Assembly: GCF_022865105.1 (NCBI RefSeq) | Contig: NZ_JAKNYM010000001.1 | Span: 310,001-374,000 of the forward strand | Length of the DNA: 64,000 nucleotides | From: Sphingomicrobium astaxanthinifaciens | Lineage (GTDB): Bacteria; Pseudomonadota; Alphaproteobacteria; Sphingomonadales; Sphingomonadaceae | Direction: 5' to 3' | Shown: piece after piece, positions 1 to 9,158 of the stretch | Layout of the letters: each line of letters opens with the position of its first letter | Numbering within the stretch: position 1 is the stretch's first letter | The notes under the pieces: model-generated | Database searches by the model: none | Seen by the model: the letters and a program-made list of their open reading frames with translations, nothing else | Told to the model about the DNA's origin: nothing | Made by a program: the position numbers and the translations under genes

Positions 1-451
1 TCAGGAGGAACTGGCTGAGCGCCTGACCGGCATAGAGCGCGACCATATAGGCGCCGAGCACCGACCCCCGGCTCGCCGTGCCCGAGCGCGCCGCCAGCCA
101 GCTCTCAAGGCAGATATAGACTCCCGCCATGCAGAACCCCTCGAGCAGGCGCGCCAGCGCCCAGGTGGCAGCGAAGACGTGGATCGCATAGACGAGCGCG
201 AGCGCGGAGAGCACCGAGACGAAGGCGGCGAAGGCGCGGATATGCCCGACCTTGGCGATCAGCCGGAAGGCGATGGTCGAGCCGATGGTAAGGCCGAGGA
301 AATAGGCGGTGGCGACCAGCCCGATGACGGTCGTGTCGACCCCCGCGCCCTCAAGCCGCACCGCGGTCAGCGTGGCGAGCCCGCCGCTCCCGCTAGCCAG
401 CAGGAAGATGGCGAACAGCAGCATTCTGACCGGTGCCAGAACCGATAGCAT
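1..451 (-). CDS. MFS transporter (C-terminus beyond window)
   Basis: An inner-membrane major facilitator superfamily transporter; substrate unknown. Translating from the ATG at 451-449 gives 150 codons with hydrophobic helices: LAPVRMLLFAIFLLASGSGG, then VIGLVATAYFLGLTIGSTIAF, a loop with FRLIAKVGHIRAFA, and further helices around LARLLEGFCMAGVYICLESW. The helix-loop pattern and the basic loop after helix 2 match MFS proteins, most like the YcaD-type group. The start lies 3 bases after the BCCT transporter stop, so the two are probably co-transcribed and translationally coupled. The gene runs off the left edge, so about two thirds is missing. Confidence 0.75.
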   Translation of the reverse strand, partial: MLSVLAPVRMLLFAIFLLASGSGGLATLTAVRLEGAGVDTTVIGLVATAYFLGLTIGSTIAFRLIAKVGHIRAFAAFVSVLSALALVYAIHVFAATWALARLLEGFCMAGVYICLESWLAARSGTASRGSVLGAYMVALYAGQALSQFLL

Positions 452-454
452 GGC

Positions 455-2446
455 TCAGTCCATTCGGCGCGCGTGACGGAAATGCGCATAGCGCGCGAGC
501 ATGTCGCCGATCAGCTGGTCCTGGCTGTAGCCGGTGACGTCATGCTCGGCATCGCCCTCCGAGGAATGCGCAAGGACGCGATAATGGCGCCGCTCGGCCT
601 GCGCCTCGGTGTCGCTCTGGCTCCACGCGAAGCTGGGGAAGCGGAAGGCGCGCACCCGCAGGCAATAGCTGAAGCTGCCCAGCTCGCCATGCGCGATCCG
701 CACCGCGACCCCGCCGGCGGTGGAATCGAGCCAGTGGCTGATGCCGGGCTCGTCCAGTTGCCGCAGCACCTGCTCGAACGCCGGCACGGCCCGCTCGTCG
801 ATGAAGGCGGCGACGTCCTCGCGGCGGTGGAGGCGGACGATCGACTGGAGCTGCTGGCGCCAGTTGGGCGTGGCGGCGGCGGCGATATAGGCGGGGGGCA
901 CGTCGCCTCGTGAGGGCTCGCCCTCCTTCTGGAGCGCGCGCAGCAGCCCGTAGCACATCAGCACCATCACCAGCGCGAAGGGCAGCGCGCTCGCGATCGC
1001 GGCGGTCTGCAGCGCCTGCAGCCCCCCTGCCAGCAGCAGGATGGCGGCGACCACGCCCGCCGACACCGCCCAGAAGACGCGCTGCCAGACATGCGAGGAA
1101 TCGGCCGCGCCCGAGGTGATGGTGTCGATCACCAGCGCGCCCGAATCGGCCGAGGTGACGAAGAAGGTGATGATGAGGAGGGTCGCGATCCCCGAGGTCA
1201 GCGCCGACAGCGGGAACTGCTCGAGCATCGCGAACAGCGCGACCGGCAGGTCGTCGGCCACGACCTGGGCGATCGGCGCCAGTCCCGACAGGTCGAGCGA
1301 AATCGCGCTGTTGCCGAAGACGGTCATCCACAGGAAGGTGAAGAGCACCGGTACCAGCAGCACCCCGGCGATGAATTCGCGGATCGTGCGCCCCCTCGAA
1401 ATGCGCGCGATGAACATGCCCACAAAGGGCGACCAGGCGATCCACCACCCCCAGTAGAATAGCGTCCAGTCGCCGAGCCAGGCATTGGGCTCGTAGGCGT
1501 ACATGCGGAAGGTGCGCGGCACCACGCTGCCGAGGTAGGCGCCGATATTCTGGACATAGGCCTGCAGCAGGAACAGCGTGGGGCCCGCGACAAGCACGAA
1601 CGATAGCAGCCCGACCGCGAGGATGATGTTGAGCTGGCTCAACCGGCGGATGCCGCGATCGAGCCCCATGATGACCGACCCCGTCGCCAACAGGGTGATC
1701 GCGCCGATCAGCATCACCTGCACCGCGGCGCTGACGGGCACCCCGACCAGATAGGCAATCCCCGCATTGACCTGCAGGACGCCGAGCCCGAGCGAGGTCG
1801 CGACCCCGAACATCGTGCCGAGGACCGCGAAGATGTCGACCGCATGCCCGATCGGCCCGTGGATGCGGTTGCCGATCAGCGGGTAGAGCGCCGAGCGGAC
1901 GGTCAGCGGCAGCCCGCGGCGGAAGGCGAAATAGGCCAGCGCCAGCGCCACCACGATGTAGATCGCCCACGCGTGCAGCCCCCAGTGGAAGAAGGTCAGC
2001 GTCATCGCCTCGCGCGCGGCGGCGACCGTCTCGCCCTCCCCGACCGGCGGCGAGACATAATGGAGGACGGGTTCGGCCACCCCGAAGAAGACGAGCCCGA
2101 TCCCCATGCCCGCGCTGAACAGCATCGCGAACCAGGAAAGGTAGCTATAGTCGGGGTCGGCATCGTCGGGGCCGAGCTTGATGTCGCCATGGCGGCTCAC
2201 CAGCAGGAACAGCGCGAACAGCAGGAAGCCCGCCACCGCGAGCACGTAGAACCAGCCGAAGCTGCTCACGATCTGCGCCTGCAGGCGATCGAAAAAGGAC
2301 CCCGCCTGCTCGGAGAACAGCGCCCCGAGCAGGACGAACAGGAGGATCAGCCCCGCCGAGGTGAAGAAGACGGGAGGGTTGATCCGCGCGCGCCGCGCGC
2401 CTGTCTCGATCGCCGGTTGCTGCTCGCCCATCTGCCCTCTCGTCAT
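455..2446 (-). CDS. BCCT-family betaine/choline/carnitine transporter
   Basis: A secondary transporter for quaternary ammonium compounds such as choline or glycine betaine, normally driven by Na+ or H+ and used in osmoprotection. The 663-residue protein has about 12 membrane helices. The signature glycine-rich segment SAGMGIGLVFFGVAEPVLHY lies near residue 112-131, and the Trp-rich stretch around FYWGWWIAWSPFVGMF is typical of the substrate pathway. A hydrophilic C-terminal tail of about 140 residues follows, as in BetT-like members, where such tails sense osmolarity. The start could also be Met6, which has AGAGGG just upstream. An MFS gene follows 3 bases downstream. No choline-oxidation genes are nearby, so the exact substrate is inferred from the family only. 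Confidence 0.9.
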   Translation of the reverse strand: MTRGQMGEQQPAIETGARRARINPPVFFTSAGLILLFVLLGALFSEQAGSFFDRLQAQIVSSFGWFYVLAVAGFLLFALFLLVSRHGDIKLGPDDADPDYSYLSWFAMLFSAGMGIGLVFFGVAEPVLHYVSPPVGEGETVAAAREAMTLTFFHWGLHAWAIYIVVALALAYFAFRRGLPLTVRSALYPLIGNRIHGPIGHAVDIFAVLGTMFGVATSLGLGVLQVNAGIAYLVGVPVSAAVQVMLIGAITLLATGSVIMGLDRGIRRLSQLNIILAVGLLSFVLVAGPTLFLLQAYVQNIGAYLGSVVPRTFRMYAYEPNAWLGDWTLFYWGWWIAWSPFVGMFIARISRGRTIREFIAGVLLVPVLFTFLWMTVFGNSAISLDLSGLAPIAQVVADDLPVALFAMLEQFPLSALTSGIATLLIITFFVTSADSGALVIDTITSGAADSSHVWQRVFWAVSAGVVAAILLLAGGLQALQTAAIASALPFALVMVLMCYGLLRALQKEGEPSRGDVPPAYIAAAATPNWRQQLQSIVRLHRREDVAAFIDERAVPAFEQVLRQLDEPGISHWLDSTAGGVAVRIAHGELGSFSYCLRVRAFRFPSFAWSQSDTEAQAERRHYRVLAHSSEGDAEHDVTGYSQDQLIGDMLARYAHFRHARRMD

Positions 2447-2530
2447 GGCCGCGTCAGTCCCCCAACGGCCCGCGCGGTCGAATGGTGCCCGATGGGGCGA
2501 ACGACCCCGGCGGTCCTCGCGATCTTGCGG

Positions 2531-3508
2531 CTAGACCAGCCCCGCAGTGATGCTCGTATAGGCGGCATAGCCCGCCACCAGCGCCGCCCCCTCGCTCCGC
2601 CGCAGGCGCCCGCCGGTATAGGCGAAAACCATCACCAGCAGCGCGATGCCCAGCAACAGCGGCAGGTCGAAGCCCAGGATGCCGGCAGGGATTTTGGTCG
2701 GCGCGACCATGCCGGTCACCCCGCCGATGAAGAGGATGTTGTAGATGTTCGAGCCGAGCACGTTGCCGAGCGCGATCTCGCCCTGCCGCTTGAACGCGGC
2801 GATCGCCGAAGTGACCAGTTCGGGCAGCGAGGTGCCGACCGCGACCACCGTCAGCCCGATCACATCGTCGCCCACCCCGAGGTCGGAGGCGATCGTGATC
2901 GCCGCATCGACGAGGAGGCTGCCCCCACCGATGATCAGCCCCAGCCCGGCGATGAACTGGACGGCCGCGACGGCGGGATGGCCGGACCGGTCGGGAACGG
3001 CTCCGACCGCCGGGTCCACCCCCTCGAACGCCGCCGCCTTGTCGTAGACCGCGCCGTGAACGGTCGCGGCCTTCTCCTGCCGGTAGGCGAGCAGGACATA
3101 GCCGATCATCGCCAGCACCAGCGCCAGCCCGACCGGGCGGCTCAGGCCGGCGACATGGCCGGCCACGAGCAGCGCCAGCGCGGCGAGCGCCCCCATCCCG
3201 CCGTCGCGCCACAGCACGCCGCGCGGCACCACGAAAGGCGATACCGCCGCCGCGACCCCCAGGATCAACAGCGAATTGGCGATATTCGAGCCCACGATGT
3301 TGCCGAGCGCGATCCCCGGCGACCCGGCGAGCGCGGCCTGCACGCTCGCGGCGAGCTCGGGCATCGACGTGCCCATCCCGACGATCGTGAGCCCGATCAG
3401 CATCGGCGACAGCCCCATCCGCTCGGCGATCCGGACGGCGCCCCTCACGAGCAGGTCACCACCGACGATCAACAGCGCGAGACCGCCGAGGAGCAGGAGG
3501 TAGGTCAT
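2531..3508 (-). CDS. CaCA-family sodium/calcium exchanger (YrbG-like)
   Basis: An inner-membrane cation antiporter, probably exchanging Ca2+ for Na+ or H+. It has the two inverted halves of the family, each with its alpha repeat: one around GIALGNIVGSNIANSLLILG and one around GEIALGNVLGSNIYNILFIGG, both carrying the GNxxGSN residues that coordinate cations. About ten hydrophobic helices and a total of 325 residues fit the family. I chose the ATG at 3508-3506 because CAGGGA lies at a good distance upstream; an in-frame ATG nine codons earlier has no clear ribosome binding site. It is transcribed towards the BCCT gene, and 43 bases separate it from the kinase gene upstream. Confidence 0.88.
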   Translation of the reverse strand: MTYLLLLGGLALLIVGGDLLVRGAVRIAERMGLSPMLIGLTIVGMGTSMPELAASVQAALAGSPGIALGNIVGSNIANSLLILGVAAAVSPFVVPRGVLWRDGGMGALAALALLVAGHVAGLSRPVGLALVLAMIGYVLLAYRQEKAATVHGAVYDKAAAFEGVDPAVGAVPDRSGHPAVAAVQFIAGLGLIIGGGSLLVDAAITIASDLGVGDDVIGLTVVAVGTSLPELVTSAIAAFKRQGEIALGNVLGSNIYNILFIGGVTGMVAPTKIPAGILGFDLPLLLGIALLVMVFAYTGGRLRRSEGAALVAGYAAYTSITAGLV

Positions 3509-3551
3509 GAGCAAGGTTCCCTGTTGCGCGGCCATCTGCTGGCCTTGGGGC

Positions 3552-6500
3552 TTACGCCAGCAGTTGCCCCAGGCGGCGCGTCAACTCGGCGAAGGAGAAG
3601 GGTTTGGTGATGACCTCGACCCCCTGTTGCTTCAATTCCTCGTCGTTCAGCGCATCGCGCGCATAGCCCGTGGTGTAGAGGATCTTGAGCCCCGGCCGCA
3701 CCGCGCGCGCCTTGCGCGCCACCTCGACCCCGTTCATCCCCCCGGGCAGCACGATGTCGGTGAACAGGAGGTCGACCCTCGTATCGTCCTCGAGGATCCG
3801 GATCGCCGCATGCCCGTCGGCGGCCTCGTGGACGGTGCAGCCGATCTCGCGCAGCAGCTCGACCGTATAGGCGCGCACCCCCGCATCATCCTCGCACACC
3901 AGCACGTGCGCGTCCGATTGCAGGGTCGCCTGCCCGCCGCTGCGATCCTCGCCGGGAGCGTCCTCGGCCTGGTCGTGGCGGGGCAGGTAGATCTCGATGC
4001 AGGTCCCCACCCCCGGCTCCGACTGGACGTCGATATGCCCGTCCGATTGCTTTACGAACCCGTAGACCATCGACAGGCCGAGCCCGGTGCCCTTGCCCAC
4101 CTCCTTGGTCGTGAAGAAGGGTTCGAACACGTGGCTCTTGACGTCGGCGTCCATGCCCGCGCCGGTGTCGCGCACCGCGATGCGGACATGGTCGCCGCAC
4201 CGGGCATCGAGGCGCGCGGCATGGTCTTCGTCCAGCGTGACATTCTCGGTCGCGATCGACAGCGTTCCCGCCCCGTCCGCCGATTTGGCGAAGATCGCGT
4301 CGCGCGCATTGACCGCCAGGTTGATGAGCGCGCTCTCGAGCTGGTTGCGGTCGGCGAGGATGGGCCAGGCCTCCGGCGCGAATTCGGTCTCGATCTCGAT
4401 CGTTTCCCCCAGTGCGCGGTGGAGCATGTCGCTCATGTCGCCGATCAGCCGGTTGGGATCGGTGGCCTGCGGTGACAGGGGCTGGCGCCGCGAAAAGGCG
4501 AGCAGCCGCTGGGTCAGCGTGGAGGCGCGCTCGGCCCCGAGCGCGGCATGGTCGAGCGCCCGCCGGACCTTGGGGTCGGCCGCGTCCCCGATCCGCCGCC
4601 GCACGCTGTCGAGGTTGCCCGAGATGATGGTGAGCAGGTTGTTGAAATCGTGGGCGATCCCCCCGGTCAGCTGCCCGACCGCCTCCATCTTCTGCGACTG
4701 GCGCAGGATTTCCTCGGCCTTCTCGCGTTCGGCGACCGCGGCCTCGACGCGCTCCTCGAGCGTCGCGTTGAGTTCGCGCACCGCCGTTTCGGCGCCGCGG
4801 CGCTCGGCGATCTCGCGCTGCGCGTCGGCGAAGAGCCGCGCATTGTCGATCGCGATCGCGGCCTGCCCGGCCAGCCCGACGAGCAGGTCCTCGTGCCGCG
4901 CCGAGAAGCGGCCGGGGTCGGGATGCCCGAACAGCAGGCCGCCGATCACCTCGCCGCCGCGGCTGACCACCGGGACCGCGAGATAGCTGCGCACCGGCAG
5001 GTGGCCCTCGGGCATGCCGTCGTGCGGCGCGTTGCGGCCGTAGCGCGGGTCGGCCTGGATATCCGCCGAGCGCACCACGCCCGAGCCCGAGAAGGTGGGA
5101 TGGAACACCTCGGTGATCCGCGGCATCGGGAAACGCTCGAAATCGGACCGCTTCGCCCCCGACAAGGTGTAGAGCATATAGGCCTGCTCGGCGGTCGCAT
5201 TGTAGAAGAAGGCCCCGAATTTGGCGCCGCTCAAGCGGACCCCGCTGTCGGTGACCATCTGCACGATCTTCTCGAGATCGAGTTCGGCGGCGAGCCCCGC
5301 GCCGACCCGGTTGAGCGTCTCGAGCGTCTGCGCCTGCTCGCTGCGCTCGCGCTCCGCCCGGTCGCGCGCGATCACCAGCGAGGCGGCGCGGCAGACGAAC
5401 TCGACCAGTTCGCGATCCCCGTCCGAGGCCTCGCGCGGTTCGGGATAATAGATCGCGAAGGTGCCGAGGACCTCGCCGTCGCCCGACAGGATCGGGGTGG
5501 ACCAGCAGGCGCGAAACCCGTGCTCGAGCGCGAGATCGCGGAACGGCGCCCATTTGGGATCGTGCTCGATATCGCTGACATGGACCTCGCGCCCATGATA
5601 GGCGGCGCTCCCGCACGAACCGACCTCGGGGCCGATCTCGAGCCCGTCGATGGCCTCGATGTAGGAGGCCGGGAGGTTGGGCGCCGCGCCGTGATGCAGC
5701 CTGCCGTCGCGGTCCAGCAGCAGGATCGAGCCGACCATCGCATTGGTGCTGCTCTGCTCGACCGCGAGGATGAGCTCGCGCAGCGGCTCCTCGACCGGGC
5801 TATTCGCGATCGCCAGCTCGAGCACCCGGTTCTGCGTGTCGCGCAGCAGTTCCTCGCGCCGGCGTTGCGAGATGTCGCGCGCCTCGATGATCGTGCCGAT
5901 CGGCTCGCCGTCGTCGTCGCGGATCGGCGAGGCGGTGAAGGCGACCGGGTAGAAATGCCCGTCCTTGTGCACGAACACTTCCTCGCCCTGCATCTGGTTG
6001 CGCTCGGGGAAGGCGCGGTCGATCGGGCATTCCTCGAGCGGATAGGGGCGGCCATCGGGGTGCGTGTGGTGGATGACGTCGTGCAGCGGACGATCCAACG
6101 TCTCCGCGAGCGTATATCCGGTCAGTTGCTCGGCCGCGCGGTTCATGAACACGCAATGCTGGCGCGCATCCATCATGAAGATCGCCATCTGCGTGTTGTT
6201 GAGGATGGCATCGAGCCGGCGCGAGGTCTCGTGCAGGTCGTCGCGGACGCGGCGGCTGGCGCTGATATCCACCATGCCGCCGACATAACGCGCGGGCCGC
6301 CCTTGCTCGTCGCAGACGATCGCCGAGCGACTGGCCACCCATCGGGTCTGCCCGCTCTTGCGGTGGATGATGCGATAGCTCTGCTCGACCGGCTCCTGGT
6401 TCTCGATGCAGTGGCGCACCTGCGCCACCACCTGCTCGCGGTCATCGGGATGCAGCAGGTCGGACCAGGCCTCGAGCGACAGCGGATCGCCCGGGTCGAT

Positions 6501-6683
6501 CCCGAGAATGTCATAGCAGTGGGGCGTGCACGTCGCCTCGTCGCGCGCGATGTCGTAGTCGAAACCGCCGATCCCGCCCAGCGTTCGCAGGAGCGCGAGC
6601 ACCTCCGCGTTCCGGGGCGAGGTGCCGGTCGCCGGCCCCGCCTCGCGCGATTTGTCCAGATCCCCACCCGCAACGCTCGCCAC
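3552..6683 (-). CDS. Soluble hybrid histidine kinase, PAS-PAS-GAF-GAF-HisKA-HATPase-REC
   Basis: A cytoplasmic sensor kinase of 1043 residues. In order: a PAS domain (about 35-145), a second PAS (about 155-275), two GAF domains (about 290-440 and 455-620), a coiled coil, then the HisKA box [13 protein letters not shown] with phospho-acceptor His678. The ATPase N box ([12 protein letters not shown]), G1 (DTGAGM) and G2 ([14 protein letters not shown]) follow, and the protein ends with a receiver whose phospho-Asp is Asp976 and conserved Lys is in ITKPFSF. All catalytic residues look intact. There is no membrane helix, so it must sense an internal or diffusible signal. Start is GTG at 6683-6681. 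No separate response regulator or output gene is adjacent, so its target is unknown. Confidence 0.9.
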   Translation of the reverse strand: MASVAGGDLDKSREAGPATGTSPRNAEVLALLRTLGGIGGFDYDIARDEATCTPHCYDILGIDPGDPLSLEAWSDLLHPDDREQVVAQVRHCIENQEPVEQSYRIIHRKSGQTRWVASRSAIVCDEQGRPARYVGGMVDISASRRVRDDLHETSRRLDAILNNTQMAIFMMDARQHCVFMNRAAEQLTGYTLAETLDRPLHDVIHHTHPDGRPYPLEECPIDRAFPERNQMQGEEVFVHKDGHFYPVAFTASPIRDDDGEPIGTIIEARDISQRRREELLRDTQNRVLELAIANSPVEEPLRELILAVEQSSTNAMVGSILLLDRDGRLHHGAAPNLPASYIEAIDGLEIGPEVGSCGSAAYHGREVHVSDIEHDPKWAPFRDLALEHGFRACWSTPILSGDGEVLGTFAIYYPEPREASDGDRELVEFVCRAASLVIARDRAERERSEQAQTLETLNRVGAGLAAELDLEKIVQMVTDSGVRLSGAKFGAFFYNATAEQAYMLYTLSGAKRSDFERFPMPRITEVFHPTFSGSGVVRSADIQADPRYGRNAPHDGMPEGHLPVRSYLAVPVVSRGGEVIGGLLFGHPDPGRFSARHEDLLVGLAGQAAIAIDNARLFADAQREIAERRGAETAVRELNATLEERVEAAVAEREKAEEILRQSQKMEAVGQLTGGIAHDFNNLLTIISGNLDSVRRRIGDAADPKVRRALDHAALGAERASTLTQRLLAFSRRQPLSPQATDPNRLIGDMSDMLHRALGETIEIETEFAPEAWPILADRNQLESALINLAVNARDAIFAKSADGAGTLSIATENVTLDEDHAARLDARCGDHVRIAVRDTGAGMDADVKSHVFEPFFTTKEVGKGTGLGLSMVYGFVKQSDGHIDVQSEPGVGTCIEIYLPRHDQAEDAPGEDRSGGQATLQSDAHVLVCEDDAGVRAYTVELLREIGCTVHEAADGHAAIRILEDDTRVDLLFTDIVLPGGMNGVEVARKARAVRPGLKILYTTGYARDALNDEELKQQGVEVITKPFSFAELTRRLGQLLA

Positions 6684-6811
6684 CCGTGCCTCCGCCCATA
6701 CAAACGTGTCTCCGCTGAAACTCGTTGCGGACCCGTTAGTTCAATTTCGCCGATCGGTTTTTGGACCGCGTCGGCGCCGCTCGAGCGCGCGGGCGAAAGC
6801 GCATCAGATGG

Positions 6812-6849
6812 CTGCGGCGGCACCGGGCATGGGCCGGGTGCCGCCGCAG
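6812..6849 (-). terminator. Hairpin terminator after the OmpA-like gene
   Basis: A perfect 13-bp stem (CTGCGGCGGCACC pairing with GGTGCCGCCGCAG) around a 12-base loop lies 13 bases beyond the stop codon of the OmpA-like gene. No T tract follows on the minus strand, so termination may need Rho or be incomplete. Confidence 0.55.
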
Positions 6850-6861
6850 GGCGTCACGATG

Positions 6862-7764
6862 TCAACCGCCGGGCTGGTCGATGCCGTCGACGGCCTTGCT
6901 TACGAGAATGTTGACCGCCACGCGGCGGTTCTGCGCCTTGCCTTCCTCGGTCGCATTGTCCGCCGCCGGGTCGGCCTCGGCCATCCCGGTCGGGGTCAGC
7001 ATGCGGTAGGGCGCCCAGCCGCACTTCTGCTGGAGGTGGTTGACGACCTTGCCGGCGCGCTTCTCGCTCAACACCTGGTTATAGTCCTCGTCGCCGACCG
7101 AATCGGTATAGCCGACGACCAGCAGCAGCGCGTTGTCCATGTTCTTGGCCTCGGTCGCCGCGTCACACAGCAGGACTTGCTCCTCGCGGGAGATCGCCCA
7201 CTTGCCGGTGTCGAAATAGACGTTGGTGGTGCGCTTGATATTGTACTGGTCGATGTCGCCGAAGCGCCCGCGAAGCGCTTCGGTCGCCGCCGCATTCTGG
7301 GCGATGGCGGTGTCATGTTCGCCAAAGCGCTGCGCGGTGCCGTTGCGGATCATCGCCGCGGTCTTGAGGTCTTTGCCCTTGAGCTTGACTTGCGTGGCGA
7401 CCAGCCCGTCGCCCCATTGCACCGTCTTGATCGTGACCGGCAGCCCGTTAGACAGCGCGTCCGCCGCCAGCTTGTCCTTGTCGAGCCCGAGGAAACCGCC
7501 GCGCGAGCGGATCTCGGTGTCGGGCACGACGAGGACCGAGGTGCTGGCGCCATCGGCGCTGGCGACCTGCACCTGCGCGCCGCGGCGCGCGGCGATGAAC
7601 CCCTTGACCTCGGGGCCTTCGGGCAGCCCCTCCAGCGTGGCCGGGAACTGGCCGGTGACGGTGATCGGGTCCATTGCCCCGGGCTTCTGCGCCGAAACCG
7701 CGCTCGCCGGGATCGCCACCGCCGCCAGCAGCAGCGATGCTGTCACTCGATTGAAGATGTTCAC
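6862..7764 (-). CDS. OmpA-family outer-membrane/peptidoglycan-binding protein
   Basis: A 300-residue exported protein with a signal peptide (NIFNRVTASLLLAAVAIPAS, cut after AVSA). Residues about 175-295 form an OmpA-like peptidoglycan-binding domain, recognisable from YFDTGKWAIS, VVGYTDSVGDEDYNQVLSEK and AQNRRVAVNILVS. The middle (about 30-160) is a beta-rich region resembling a small OB-like domain rather than a porin barrel, so this is probably periplasmic or outer-membrane-associated and anchors the envelope to the cell wall. Start is GTG at 7764-7762 with AAGGAG eight bases upstream. It is a single-gene unit, bounded by a hairpin downstream. Confidence 0.85.
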   Translation of the reverse strand: MNIFNRVTASLLLAAVAIPASAVSAQKPGAMDPITVTGQFPATLEGLPEGPEVKGFIAARRGAQVQVASADGASTSVLVVPDTEIRSRGGFLGLDKDKLAADALSNGLPVTIKTVQWGDGLVATQVKLKGKDLKTAAMIRNGTAQRFGEHDTAIAQNAAATEALRGRFGDIDQYNIKRTTNVYFDTGKWAISREEQVLLCDAATEAKNMDNALLLVVGYTDSVGDEDYNQVLSEKRAGKVVNHLQQKCGWAPYRMLTPTGMAEADPAADNATEEGKAQNRRVAVNILVSKAVDGIDQPGG

Positions 7765-7893
7765 TGATTTCGCTCCTTGAATTGACCGTCCTGCCGGCTC
7801 GGCAACCCGGTTCCCGCCCCCTTCGGCCTGCCGACTGTTGGTCGAAGCCTTGCTGCCAGATGAACGAATTCGCGCGCTGTTTAGCGCTCGTTA

Positions 7894-7899
7894 ATTATA
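7894..7899 (-). promoter_or_regulatory. Candidate -10 box upstream of the OmpA-like gene
   Basis: The minus strand reads TATAAT here, a perfect -10 hexamer about 130 bases before the GTG start of the OmpA-like gene. No convincing -35 is visible at the right distance. The rest of the 7765-8090 stretch holds no gene I can support. Its far end, near 8041-8068, is a GC-rich imperfect inverted repeat just after galE that may act as a weak terminator. Confidence 0.3.
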
Positions 7900-8090
7900 C
7901 GGGCAGCGCGGGCGAGGAGCGCGGTGAGCCGTTGCGCCCCCGCGCGCGGCAAGCGCGAGATCGACACCGCGCCCGGACGATGAACGCCTCCGCCGCGACG
8001 AACGAAGGCAGCGATAAGCTGCAACGCCACGGGAATCCTCGCGGCGCCCCCGCGCGCGCGGCGCCCGGACCGGGGGTGGAAAGCGGACGC

Positions 8091-9122
8091 TCACGATGCG
8101 GCCTCGCCGCGCGTCGCGAATTGCCAGCTATCGCGGCACATGGCCTCCACCCCGCGCCTCGCGACCCAGCCGAGGGCGTCGCGCGCCGCGGCGGGATCGG
8201 CCACCAGTTCGGCGACATCGCCGGGGCGCCGCTCGGCGAGCCGATAGGGTACGTGATGACCCGTCACCCGCTCGAAGGTGGCGATCAGTTCGAGCACGCT
8301 GGTGCCGCGCCCGGTCCCGAGGTTGAAGGCTTGCACCGGGGGGCGGTCCGCCCGCAGCGCCGAGAGCGCCGCGCAATGCCCTGCCGCCAGGTCCATGACG
8401 TGCAGATAGTCGCGCGCCCCCGAACCATCGGGTGTCGGATAGTCGGTGCCGAACACCGACAGGCACGCCTCATTGTCCCCGTCGCGCCGACCCCGCGCCG
8501 CGCGCACGAGCAAGGGCATCAGGTTGTTGGGACGATCCTTGGGGTTCTCGCCGATCAGCCCCGAGGGGTGCGCCCCGACCGGGTTGAAATAGCGAAGCGA
8601 CACGACCCGCCAGCGCTCATCGGCCGCTGCGAGGTCGGCCAGCAGCTGCTCGCCGACCAGCTTGGTCTGGCCATAGGGATTGGTCGCGCGCAGCGGGTGA
8701 TCCTCGCGCAGCGGGAGCTGCTCGGGCTCGCCATAGACCGTCGCCGAGCTCGAATAGATCAGCTGGCGCACCCCGACCTCGTCCATCGCCGCGAGCAGGG
8801 AAACCATGCCCCCGACGTTGTTGTCATAGTAAGCGAGCGGGCGCTCGACCGATTCGGCGACCGCCTTGAGCGCTGCGAGGTGAACGACGGCGTCGACGCC
8901 GTGCGCGCGTAGCGCCTCGGCGACCGCGCACCGGTCGCGGATATCGGCCTCGACCAGCGGCACGTCGGCCTGCGCGAGGGCGCGGATCGCGGCCACCACC
9001 GACCGGTCGGAGGTGGCGAAATTGTCGAGGATCACGACCCGGTGCCCCGCCTCGAGAAGGGCGAGCGCGCAATGCGAGCCGATGAAGCCGGCACCGCCGG
9101 TGAGAAGGATCGTCTGGGACAT
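8091..9122 (-). CDS. galE: UDP-glucose 4-epimerase
   Basis: Interconverts UDP-glucose and UDP-galactose in the cytoplasm, supplying precursors for the adjacent polysaccharide locus. From the ATG at 9122 the protein has 343 residues, the normal size. It shows the NAD-binding TGGAGFIGSH at residues 8-17, the catalytic Ser in SSSATVYG (124-131) and the Tyr150-x3-Lys154 pair in YGQTK. I chose this ATG because AAGGA lies six bases upstream; the ATG two codons earlier is too close to that site. It lies 37 bases downstream of the sigma-54 regulator gene on the same strand and may be read through from it. Confidence 0.93.
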   Translation of the reverse strand: MSQTILLTGGAGFIGSHCALALLEAGHRVVILDNFATSDRSVVAAIRALAQADVPLVEADIRDRCAVAEALRAHGVDAVVHLAALKAVAESVERPLAYYDNNVGGMVSLLAAMDEVGVRQLIYSSSATVYGEPEQLPLREDHPLRATNPYGQTKLVGEQLLADLAAADERWRVVSLRYFNPVGAHPSGLIGENPKDRPNNLMPLLVRAARGRRDGDNEACLSVFGTDYPTPDGSGARDYLHVMDLAAGHCAALSALRADRPPVQAFNLGTGRGTSVLELIATFERVTGHHVPYRLAERRPGDVAELVADPAAARDALGWVARRGVEAMCRDSWQFATRGEAAS

Positions 9123-9158
9123 GGTCATTCCTTGGTCTGCGGGCATCGGTCGGCGGGT

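Noticed and set aside
1844-3610. Long open frame on the plus strand opposite the BCCT and exchanger genes
   Set aside because: Arg/Asp/His-rich, no domain, spans two clear genes on the other strand; an effect of high GC.
4548-6914. 788-codon open frame opposite the hybrid kinase
   Set aside because: Low-complexity composition and no family similarity; mirrors the codon pattern of the real gene.
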